From positions 13,005,675 to 13,069,674 of the forward strand of contig NC_087076.1 in NCBI RefSeq assembly GCF_026151205.1: a stretch of 64,000 bases of DNA. The letters are read 5' to 3'. The notes below the pieces were generated by a model. That model did no database searches. It saw only the letters and a program-made list of their open reading frames with translations, and was not told the DNA's origin. Source of the DNA: Bolinopsis microptera (Eukaryota; Ctenophora; Tentaculata; Lobata; Bolinopsidae). The translations under genes were made by a program, and so were the position numbers. This document shows, in pieces, positions 1 through 9,837 of this stretch (positions are counted from its first letter, which is position 1; each line of letters starts with the position of its first letter).

Positions 1-102
1 AAAAAATTACCGTGCAAAATATTATCGTATGCTCGAATAACAATCATAATATGTATTATACTTGTAATTGTCTTGATGGTATTTTAAATTATAACGAATA
101 TC

Positions 103-3100
103 ATGCCAATCTCTAGTAAGAAGTGTATATTCGATGCCATGGGACGAAAGATTGAGGAGCTTGACAGTGAAACACAAGAACTGCTGGCAGCCTCTGTCAC
201 TATCCCTTCACTTTCTATCCTTGTGCAGGTTGTTAACGAAGAATACATTATAACTTGTAGTTATTAAGGTGTTACTTTTATTTGCAACTCATCTGAAAGT
301 TGAGTTTCTCCTTCTGACTTTATAATGTTGCCGCAGGTGCACATTGTACACGTTACTAGCATGGATCTCTTTTGTTGTAAGAACTATGTTTTCAGTTCTT
401 ATTAGCTTTTCATGATTTGCTATATTTTTGGTTATAACAAATCGTTTTTTTTGCCGCAGGTGCAAGTTGTCCACGTTACTAGCATGAATCTCTTTTGTTA
501 TAATTACTATATTTTCAGTTCGTACACCTTTTCATTTGCTATATTTTTGGTTATGACAAATAATAAAATTAATTCTTCCTGACTGATTTGGTCTTGATAT
601 ACCTATTTAAGATTCTTTCTTCAGCGAATCTGTACTATAACAAATCTTTTTGAATTTGTAAACACTGGCTGTCAAAAATGACGACTAGCTTCAATCCTGT
701 TAAATATAACGATCATTCTAGTGATGTATTCTGTATAAAATGCGAACAGACAACAAGACGCTTTACATAATAACAGATGACCGGGAGCGATATATCTTCA
801 TCTTATGGAGCTTAACTACTCTTATTGCGTCCCTGATAGGTGATGGCATCATTCTAGTAGCGACTATAAGATACAATGCCATCAAACTTCAGAAGGTTAT
901 CATAGCAGCGATGCAGCACATGGCTATCTGCGACCTTCTACAAACTGCCTTCAAAGTATTCCCAGTCACTTTGGCATTCATCACAGACCGCTGGGTGGTA
1001 GGAGGACTACTTTGTGAAGTTTCGGCAAATATGAACTGGGTATGTTCACAGGTGACCGTGTTCCAAACATGCACCCTGACAACTCTAAAGCTGATAATTT
1101 TGAAAACCCCCCTGAAATCCAGAGTTTGGTCCTCACGGTTCGGACATAAAATCTTTACCTCAGTCTGGCTCTTGGCAGTGGTCGTTTTCTCTCCAATGCT
1201 TATTTTCAAGATAATCTATCTCAGAGATTCTCTATATTTTAGTTACCAAGACTATTTTTGTGTCTATGGTTACCCTTCACCAAATCTCCCATCATGGTAC
1301 AAATGGTATTTACTGATAGCATTCCCTGCCGTTAACGCTCTCTCCTACATAGAACTCACGGTCACATCGATTTGTATTCTGGTTGTCGCCAAAAAGGCTA
1401 GCTCCCAGCACGGACGAACATTACGGTGGGAGGGGGTGATAACAGTGCTGCTAACTGTGGGGGTCTTGTTACTTTCCAGTCTACCGTTCGCTGTTGCATT
1501 TATAACTTGGCTCCTAGGAGCAGAGCATGGCACTGGAGTTTGGCGATCAACCATGTTAGTGCAGTACCTTAACATAATGGCTAACTTCTTTGTATATTCA
1601 ATTACAGTGAAGAGTTTTAGAGAGTTCTTAAAGCTGTATGTTTCCAAACTCATGCTCATAATATCTCCTCAAAGAACACAAGTAACCCCTGAACGAGCTA
1701 CACCGCCTCGAATGCAAATTACCACTCAAGGACTCGACTTGGAGTTGGAAGTGCTTCCTTCAACCCAACAGTCGAACTAACAGAATTGCATGCGGAGTAT
1801 AAACAAGAACTTCCCTAGCCTCAGCTCTTAGACATTGAAGTTAGCTAGCGTCCCATTCTCTATGAACGAATATTTGTAGGACGGTAATTAAACTTTGAAT
1901 ACTTGAAATAAACGCATACCGCGACGTCGTAGAGTTTCTGTTTGGTATATTGTGGCTACTGTAATTTCTTCTAACGTTCTACCCAATAATGATATGTCGA
2001 TCAGTTCTTTTGCAAATTAATTTTATTATTTTGTTCCGACTTTCATTTTTTTAATCTAAGACAATTAAATAAAATTAATTCTTCCTGACTGGTTTGGTCT
2101 TGATATATAAGATTCTTTGTTCAGCGAATCTGTACTATCACAATCTTACTATATATAATCTTACTATATATAAAGCGAGACGATATATATATATATTTAT
2201 CTGTGCCATTTTACTGACACCACGGCATCAACTTTAACGCGAATTTCTTCAAAAACCGTCAAAGATATACAACTGAATCTTTTTTGACTGGGTCAAATGC
2301 TTTAATGGCCTTCAAATCAGCATGAAAAAATCAAAAATAGGCCAAGAAATAGGAGTTTTAGAGCCCAAAATTTGGTACCCCAAGTGGTGTCAAAAACGCG
2401 AATTAAATAGGTAATAATTGTTTTAGTCTCTTCAGTCTTGACACCATTTTAGGGTTAGACGGGTTCCTGCTAGTATAATATAAAGCGAGACGATATATAT
2501 ATACATATTTATTTATCCGTGCCATTTTACTGACACCACGGCATCAACTTTAACGCGAATTTCTGCAAAAACCGTCAAAGATATATACAACTGAAACTTT
2601 TTGACTGGGTCAAATGCTTTAATGGCCTCCAAATCAGCATGAAAAAATAAAAAATTGGCCAAGAAATAGGAGTTTTAGAGCCCAAAATTTGGTACCCCAA
2701 GTGGTGTCAAAAACGCGAATTAAATAGGTAATAATTGTTTTAGTCTCTTGAGTCTTGACACCATTTTAGGGTTAGACGGGTTTCTGCTAGTCCTTTTTAA
2801 TTTGTAAAAACTGGCTGTCAAAAATGACGACTAACTTCAATCCTGTTATAACGATCATTCTAGTGATGTATTCTGTATAAAATGCGAACAGACAACAAGA
2901 CGCTTTACGTAATAACATATGACCGGGAGCGATATATCTTCATCTTATGGAGCTTAACTACTCTTATTGCGTCCCTGATCGGTACTTTAGAATACGTCTG
3001 AAGACGAAATCGTGAATTTTGAAAACATCCATTAGTAAAGAGTTACATTGGAGACTAAATCTGCTAAAATAGTAATTCATTAAGATCCAAAGAGACCTTT

Positions 3101-6100
3101 CAATTGAATCATATATGATAATTGATAACATTAAAAGTTTAAAATGATGTTGCTGCAGGTGCAAATTGTCCACGTTACTAGCATGGATCTCATTTGTTGT
3201 GATTAGGAGCGTTTACATATTAAGTAATCAGCCGTAATCATCAGTTCCCAAATGATTACGGTTGATTACGGGGGAGGGGATTTGGCTGTTGATAACGCAA
3301 TAACAATTTTCTTTTTCACCCTCTAGAATAATACAAATTTTACAATATTTTAATTCAAATTCCACTCAATTTCACTCTGATAGTGATTAAATTTAGTATC
3401 CGGCTGCTTAAGTAAGTAGTTGGGGAGATGGTTGGCCGGATATCATAATAGTGTAAAATAAGGTTGGCACCAGACCAGTCCTCCCGAGGCGTACCAATGG
3501 TATACAGTGCCTGCTCACAAGTCTCTCACTACACACTATACTCTCAGTCGTCGTAGCGACTGACAACTGCAATAACTCACAATAACTAAGTATTGAACTC
3601 TACGTTAATACGACAATCACGATAACTTGTATTGCCAATTACTCTGATATGACTACTACATACATGCAACTAAGTGCGGTACTGTGAATCAAACGGTTCA
3701 AATGCTACAATTCGGTCCTAAGCTAGAGTTGAACAAAGGAAACAGTTGAATCGAGTAATAACGTTCGAATGATGAATATAAAGATATTATCAACAATCAC
3801 AACTTAAACTGTGGCAAGACGGGCCACGTTTGGCGTTCTAGATCAGCGGTTAACACTTTGATTAAACACGTCACCTAAAGAGCTTTTCCAGAACCAATCC
3901 CAACGTGTCCAGAAACGCGCCACCGACACGCGCCACGTGACACCACGCGGCCACCCAACTACCCAAATCCACACTCATTACTAACGGTCATATTAATCAC
4001 TAAATTACAATCTACACAACTGCTAAAACTACTCTAAAACTGCTGTAACCAGCCTCCATATTACACTAATAACAATGATTTCGGCTCATAATGATCAGGG
4101 TAGCATAAAACAGGAACAAAAGTAGTTTCCAGAAAAACTTTGAAAAATGTTGACTGAAATTTTCGGTCCGAATCATTCTCGATACGTACCTCTGAAAGCA
4201 GAGCTCCCGCTTCCGAGCTCGTATTGCGAAGGGGAAGCCTGCCTCGAGTCCAAAATCGTATATCGAACTTCGAAAACCGAAAGTTGGCTCATAATGATCA
4301 GGGTAGCATGAAACATGAACAAAAGTAGTTTCCAAGAAAACTTTGAAAATTTTTGACTTAAAACCTAAATTAAAAAGTTGGCCCTTTTTGGCCCCTTGCC
4401 CAGATTTCATGAGGTAGCGATGGCCCCCCTGCCCCAACTCCCCTTGCCCCCCCCCCCCCCCCCGCTTCCTACACCCCTCCTTTATTAGTTATTATAGTAT
4501 CTAGAATTTGAAGCTAACCGATTGTGTCCTTCAGGAGTTGGTATATAACAGTATAGACAGTGGAGCTACGTGTATTGCTGTCAGAATCAACGTAGACAGG
4601 TCCTCTAGAGTACAGGTATAATATTATGTAATGTTAAAACCATCAACTTAATCTCAACAGCCAACTCTCGTTCGTCATTCCTGTTTTTTAAGTTCAGTCG
4701 TGCAGATTTTGCTTTAAATACATACATTTCGTTGATATTTGATGTCACATTCTAATAACACATTATTGTTGTACACTTCTATGATATTGTCACTCATAGA
4801 ACATGTGACGATATTATTGTCTCAGAGTTCAATTTGAAAAAGCTGGACCAGTTTTCTGAACTGAATCATAAAAATATACGTACAATTTAAAACTATAATC
4901 ATAGTTTGTAATCATCAAATCCATAATTTGTTACTTTCAGATAGTAGACAATGGGTGCGGAGTACAGAACGTGGTCGACCTATGCGAACACCCACCAACC
5001 AACAAACGTAAAATCTCCCGGAAGTTGTACGGGACCCGGAGAGGAAGTCTGTACAGTATTGTTAAGTTATGTGAACGAGTGAGTGTAACCACCAGGCGCC
5101 ACAACTCTACCATTACCAAGACATTCTCCTCTTATGACAAACCAAAAGTCGTGACTGAAAAACGAAACCGCCACTCTATAGGCACGACAATAACCATTGA
5201 CAATGTGTTTAATAACATGCCGGTGAGATCAGCTTGTGTCTCCTACATGGACCTCGAACAAACTAAAGATACCCTCCTAAAAGTAGCAGTAGCTAACCCC
5301 AGTGTAGCGATAACTTTGAAAGATATCCACTCCGGAACGAAGCTGTTTCAGACCCAGTCTTCTTCAGCTTACTCTGACAACTTCATGATCTACTGCCATC
5401 ATGCAATAGATTGGGAAAGACTGTCTCAAGTCAAGTTCGATGTGAATGGGTACAAGTTGACTGCTTTGTTGAGCAATGAACTTCACCACAAGCCAAGACA
5501 GTTGGTGTACATTAACCGACACCACATTGAGGATGAGCGCATTAGAAAGTTTGCTAATGACATTCTCACCTCTGCACTGGGCTCAAAAGATAGGAAAAAC
5601 CAAGAGAACAGATTTCCAGTTTTCCTATTTCTAATCACTTGTAAACCCATCAAAGTAGACATGTGCTTTGAGTCCAACACGTTCTGTGAGTTCCACGACT
5701 GGGACAGTGTCTTCACATTAGTTTACAGATGTATTGCTAGTTTCCTTGAAGCCGAACAAATCCCTCTAGATGTTACAGATGAAGAGCTGGCCCGACTGAA
5801 GACTCCTTGTCTATCTTTGCAGTCCATGCTGAGAGTCGCTTCTCCCAATATCAATATCAAATCAGATAAAGCTTTGAGACCTAGCAAGTATAGGTCGTTG
5901 GCTCCACCTGACAGCATGTTCCCAAGACAAAATGATAATGAAGCAAATGACAGTGCCACTGACGACCCGTCACCCAGAAAATTGATTAAAGAAACTGTCC
6001 TCTTAGAAACTCCTAAGAAGACCAATCACCCAAAATTTGTTCCAAAGAAGACTCGACTTATCAATGATGTAAACTTTTCACCCCACAATGAGAGAAACCC

Positions 6101-8438
6101 TAAACCATGGAATCTAAAAACACCTGAAAAGTTGAACAGTGAAGACAAGGACCAGATATTTAACACTCCTACTTCCTGGATCACCGGATCAACACTGTCG
6201 TATTTGCATAATTCTCCTGCTCTCGAGCACCTGCAGAAAGATAACGAGAAGCGAGCTGCAAGGGTGATCAAATCCTCAAAAACCGTTGAAAAATCTCATC
6301 CCCTTGAAAAATATCTGAAAACGGAAAATTGTAGGCGTCGTTCTTCAACACCTCTACGCCCGTTGAAGCCCGCCGTTTTACAGCTCACCATATCCCCAAT
6401 TGGACAGCCTCAAAGGATTAGAGACGCTCCGAGCCCGTCTGTACAAACAAAAAGAAAGAGAAGCTACCAGTCGACCAGTTATAGTGTCTCCAAGAAACAA
6501 GTAACAAAGACAGACCATATTATTGAAATGAAAACTGAACGGTCACGTTTCCACTTTGAAACACCGAGATTCATTTTAGATGGCCAGAATCATTCCTCGT
6601 CTCATATGCAGACAAAAGGTGCCAATTTGTTCGGCGAAATGAAGGACTCTGGATACCAGACTCCTTTGGGATTTGAGTCAATCGATTTAAAAAAGTCGAG
6701 TGAGCAACCATTCGACGTTTTTGAGGATGAAGAGGAGAAATTTGTCATGGATGAGAGTTCGGTCCGAGATTCATTTGACCCAAAGCCACGATTCAAGGTC
6801 TACTCGGATGATAGCAAGGCCCCGACCAATGATGATGAGGAAACCAACCATGATTCAGCTTTAACCGGAGAAAACTCTGTCCTACATTTCAGTCAAGTCT
6901 CTCAAGAAAAACAGACAGCTGAAGATGATCCTAAAACGCTGACGAAAGGTTCGGAAGAAAACCAGCGTGTTCGTGTTATGATCGTCGGCCATAGTAAGGT
7001 AGAGACTGCCTGTTCCCCTATAAAGATAACTGTTGATCGTGGCTGTTCACCAGTAAACTTCACCCAACTCAACATCTTGAGTGCGTGCAAAGAAAGTGTT
7101 CCACACCAAGCTGTTGAAATAGCAGAAGAAATCGTACAAAGTAGGCCCAAAGTCAACAGTTCCAGCGAGATACAAAATAATCAAAGTTATCAAAGCTCCA
7201 CCGATAGAGGAAGTTTTCAAAGCGAGGACGGTTCAATTGAGCAATCCTGCTCATTTGACAGCTTCGGTGACATGAACGGATCACTGAACATGGACGGATC
7301 ACTCCTGTCTGATGTAGAAAGGGAGATAGACGAACTAACCAAGTCCCGTGACTTGTCCGCTTACTCTCAAGAGAACTGTCCCATCAAATCACCGTGTCTG
7401 GAGTGCCACTCTATATCTACTCACACAGTGATGAAACGTCTTGACTTCGCTTCTCAGGTACTCCACAAACCAGACCACGCTGACAAGGAGAATATCCAGC
7501 CAGAGTTCCACGTGATAGCTCCGGTGACTGCTGCAAGTCATCTTGTTGCTGATTATTCACCTTGGAATAAAGAGGGACCTAAAATGACCGTCCACAAACG
7601 TCCGCAACCATTGGATGTAAGAAAATGGAAAAGTGACGTGTTCACAACCCACGGAGAAGGTTCATGGCGCATTCAAACGGACTCTAAGGTCAATAGAAAG
7701 TTCTTGTTAGATGCCACAAAGTTTGATAAGAGTGTGTTCGATGGGATCCAAGTTATAGGACAGATTGATGAGAAGTTCATAGGCTGTGTTTCTTCGGAGG
7801 GAATGCTAATTCTGGTGGATCAACACGCCGCCCACGAGAGGGTCAGACTGGAGTGCATGCTGGACACTGTTCACAAAAATTGCAAGGCTACCAAAGAAGT
7901 TGAGTTGAAAAGGCTGTGCAACCATATCCCAATCAAGATCTCAAAAGCGGATGGAGAATTTATCATCCGCATATCCTCCAAATTAAGACATGTTGGGTTT
8001 GAGTTTGATGCTGGTAAGTTCCAATTTCTCATCACAGCAATCCCAGCGTTCTGCTTCTCAGAGTCCAATCATCTCAACATCTCGGTTGAGGATATCGTCA
8101 CCTCATTCCACCAGACTGTGCAGCAGATAAAAGAATCAAAGGGAAGTAATCTTGCCCTTCCTGCGCTACTGGTGGACTATCTCCACTCTAAAGCGTGTCA
8201 CGGTGCTATACGGTTCGGAAATGAGCTGACGCCACAGCAGTGTATTGTTCTAATTAAACAACTCAGTGTTTGCGATCTTCCTTTCCAATGTGCACATGGT
8301 AGACCCTCGTTTGCTCCTATTATCAAGCTGAAAGATGAGCAGCTGGCTAAATTTAAAGGGTTACGGCTGGATGTAGATCCTATCTGCCAGGAACTTAGCT
8401 TTTTGAAGCTCAGGTCACGTTGCCAAACCTCTTTATAA
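103..8438 (+). CDS. MLH3: DNA mismatch-repair protein MLH3 homologue (MutL family), 3 exons
   Basis: Exons 103–228, 4535–4615 and 4941–8438 join in phase 0 to give about 1234 residues. MLH3 pairs with MLH1 and acts as a nicking endonuclease in meiotic crossover resolution and mismatch repair. The N-terminal GHKL ATPase is visible: ELVYNSID (residues 43–50, Mg/ATP Asn motif) at the start of exon 2 and VDNGCG (71–76) in exon 3. Motif III, normally GFRGEAL, reads GTRRGSL (100–106), so ATP-lid function is doubtful. The transducer domain follows, then a long low-conservation linker rich in S/T/K. The C-terminal endonuclease domain keeps DQHAAHERVRLE (from about 1029), ACHGAIRF (about 1154) and CAHGRP (about 1186), the metal-binding set of MLH3/PMS2. 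Exon 1 was recognised because its residues precede ELVYNSID exactly as in MLH3 and its donor phase fits. Intron 1 contains a GPCR gene. Confidence 0.88.
320..566. repeat. Tandem duplication, period about 123 bp, two copies
   Basis: CCGCAGGTGCA begins at 331 and again at 454, and both copies continue through ACGTTACTAGCATG and CTATATTTTTGGTTAT. A third, shorter copy (TGCAGGTGCAAATTGTCC…) lies at about 3150–3201, at the far side of the GPCR 5' duplication. No coding function is apparent. Confidence 0.75.
740..1780 (+). CDS. Class A (rhodopsin-like) G protein-coupled receptor, intronless, divergent
   Basis: A single 346-residue reading frame with seven hydrophobic segments: TM1 about 18–45, TM2 with ICDLL carrying the conserved Asp, TM3 after the Cys of LLCEVS, TM4 near SVWLLAVVVFSPML, TM5 near ALSYIELTVTSICIL, TM6 near ITVLLTVGVLLLSSLPF, and TM7 ending NFFVYSITVKSFREF in place of NPxxY. 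The TM1 GN motif is GD, and the DRY box is replaced by KLIILK, so coupling to G proteins may be atypical. The ligand cannot be told from sequence. The gene sits in MLH3 intron 1 on the same strand. The start ATG is the first in frame, and the same ATG is kept in the truncated downstream copy. Confidence 0.8.
   Translation: MRTDNKTLYIITDDRERYIFILWSLTTLIASLIGDGIILVATIRYNAIKLQKVIIAAMQHMAICDLLQTAFKVFPVTLAFITDRWVVGGLLCEVSANMNWVCSQVTVFQTCTLTTLKLIILKTPLKSRVWSSRFGHKIFTSVWLLAVVVFSPMLIFKIIYLRDSLYFSYQDYFCVYGYPSPNLPSWYKWYLLIAFPAVNALSYIELTVTSICILVVAKKASSQHGRTLRWEGVITVLLTVGVLLLSSLPFAVAFITWLLGAEHGTGVWRSTMLVQYLNIMANFFVYSITVKSFREFLKLYVSKLMLIISPQRTQVTPERATPPRMQITTQGLDLELEVLPSTQQSN
2066..2156 (+). repeat. Left part of duplicated GPCR upstream region
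   Basis: AATTCTTCCTGACTGGTTTGGTC here matches 575 onward, upstream of the GPCR. The duplicate is interrupted by Helitron-like elements and resumes at about 2796. The interval between the two halves is the filled site; the same sequence near 640–660 is the empty site. Confidence 0.7.
2157..2473 (+). mobile_element. Helitron-like non-autonomous element, copy A
   Basis: About 317 bp, starting in TATATATAAAGCGAGACG and ending GACGGGTTCCTGCTAG before a T. There are no terminal inverted repeats and no clear target-site duplication, and the CTAG 3' end fits Helitron insertion. It lies head to tail with copy B. I found no convincing hairpin near the 3' end, so the family call is tentative. The exact left edge is uncertain because of a short TCTTACTATATATAA duplication. 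Confidence 0.5.
2474..2790 (+). mobile_element. Helitron-like non-autonomous element, copy B
   Basis: This is a second copy in direct tandem with copy A, highly similar throughout (ACACCACGGCATCAACTTTA, GGTACCCCAAGTGGTGTC) and ending TTTCTGCTAG. A third fragment of the same 3' end lies inverted at about 63511–63597. Confidence 0.5.
2882..3001 (+). pseudogene. Truncated duplicate of the 740–1780 GPCR 5' end
   Basis: The promoter-side sequence and the first 34 codons of the GPCR are duplicated here (MRTDNKTLY…, ending in TM1 at SLIG), after which the reading frame leaves homology and stops at 2999–3001. Differences are few (for example VITYD for IITDD), so the duplication is fairly recent. It cannot encode a receptor. 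Confidence 0.85.
4083..4357. repeat. Pair of ~73-bp direct repeats
   Basis: GGCTCATAATGATCAGGGTA begins at 4083 and again at 4286, each followed by an AACAAAAGTAGTTTCCA segment and a Phe/Lys-rich run. About 130 bp of unrelated sequence separates them. They probably belong to a transposon remnant of unknown type. Confidence 0.6.
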
Positions 8439-8556
8439 AGAACGTGTCGTTGACGTTTTTCATAGTGAATATAACTTGATGTAGTAGTTGCAATGATGAG
8501 TGTTTATTTAATGCACGTATTTTTAAATGCAGTAATTGTCTATTTTTTTCATAATA

Positions 8557-8932
8557 CAGGGTGGCCAAAATGTAATACCAACACGCAAGCCTTAAATAAC
8601 TCACGTAATTGGCATCAGAATTGCTTTAAAATTTCAGAGAATATAGATATGGGTCAAACTTAGATTTCCTGAAATTTTCGTAAAATTATAAAATCACATG
8701 TGTCTGGAAATGTTGGAGTTCCTAACTCAAAACGTTCTCACTTTATGGTGACAAAAGAGGAAAAGAGGGAGTGGTGTGCCACACCCTCTGTAATTGATGA
8801 AATGTTACGAACAGTTCAGGAAATCTAAGTTTAACCCATATCTATATTCTCTGAAATTTTTGAGCAATTCTGATGCCAATTACTTGAGTTATTTAAGGGT
8901 TGCGTGTGGGTAGTTACTTTTGGGCCACCCTG
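8557..8932. mobile_element. Fold-back MITE with TA target duplication
   Basis: The 376-bp element is bounded by TA on both sides (8555–8556 and 8933–8934) and begins CAGGGTGGCC, ending GGCCACCCTG. The terminal inverted repeats run roughly 120 bp (left arm through …GATTTCCTGAA; right arm from TTCAGGAAATC…). TA target sites and the CAGGG end fit a Tc1/mariner-type non-autonomous element. It lies about 120 bp past the MLH3 stop, so it may be in the 3' UTR. Confidence 0.85.
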
Positions 8933-9837
8933 TATTTTAAAGTATGTATTTTGTAATCGTGTTTTGAGCGTGTTTAAAAATGTGTGGTACCAAAAATGCA
9001 TGTAAAAAGTAAACTTTGCTTATTGCTATTGTATTGCGAGTTAAATGTTTGCATGAAGTTGTCTATTTTTGCATTTTACCATTAAATGTGATAATATTCA
9101 TATTGTGTGAAATTTCAGAATTAATTGGTCAAATTATTTTTAACGAGAACTGTATTTTTGTGATAGCATAATTAGAAATGTGTTTAAATATAATATTAAT
9201 TGTGTGTTCTTTTTTCCTGACGTTTGGTATAGGGTTGATCTAAAGAAATGTGATTTTAAAGAATAGTTGATCAGAATTATTATCATAGTTAACCATATTA
9301 TATACATTATAACATATCATTTTATATAAATAAACTTGTTTATAAATAAACTTGTTTCCATTTATAATTGTTATTTTGAATAGCATGAATTGTATTGTAA
9401 TTGTATCTCTAAATTATTAACCAATATTTTAAATTTGTGTGTATTCTAAGTACCATTATGTAGGTACTTTACCGTAGTTAACGAGATGTTCAAACAAATA
9501 TTATCAATTGCATCAATTACATGAATATAAATAAATTTGAATTTCGTACACCTGCGTTTGATTGCTTATTCAATAATGTCCTTGAAATATTTTAACACAT
9601 TTAAACTATTAGTTGAGAATTCTTAATGTAACCCTACATTATAAAAATTGCTATCAGTATTTGCTATGAATATCAAAATATACCTACGCTTCATATCGTC
9701 ACTATACATTAAAATATTATTCTCTGTTAAAAACTATAACTTTCCCTTTCCAATCAGGTCATGAAAGTTAACCTAAAAGTTGCTGGCTCTACACCAGTAA
9801 ACTACGAACAAGACTTAATGACACAACACGAGAGATA
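8933..9837. other. AT-rich intergenic stretch, no gene seen
   Basis: Only AT-rich sequence with several AATAAA-like motifs (for example near 9326–9350 and 9527–9535) that could serve MLH3 transcript ends. No conserved reading frame is visible. Confidence 0.6.

Larger units (their letters stand above)
229..4534 (+). other. MLH3 intron 1, host of a nested GPCR and repeats
   Basis: The intron starts GTTGTT after GTGCAG and ends TCCTTCAG before GAGTTGG. It carries a tandemly duplicated ~123-bp segment (about 320–566), the GPCR gene, a broken second copy of the GPCR 5' region with Helitron-like insertions, and from 3200 a stretch without genes. In that stretch I see a truncated MITE-like end at 3207–3231 (GCGTTTACATATTAAGTAATC), a pair of ~73-bp direct repeats (4083–4155 and 4286–4357) and a poly-C run near 4447–4463. 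Confidence 0.75.
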
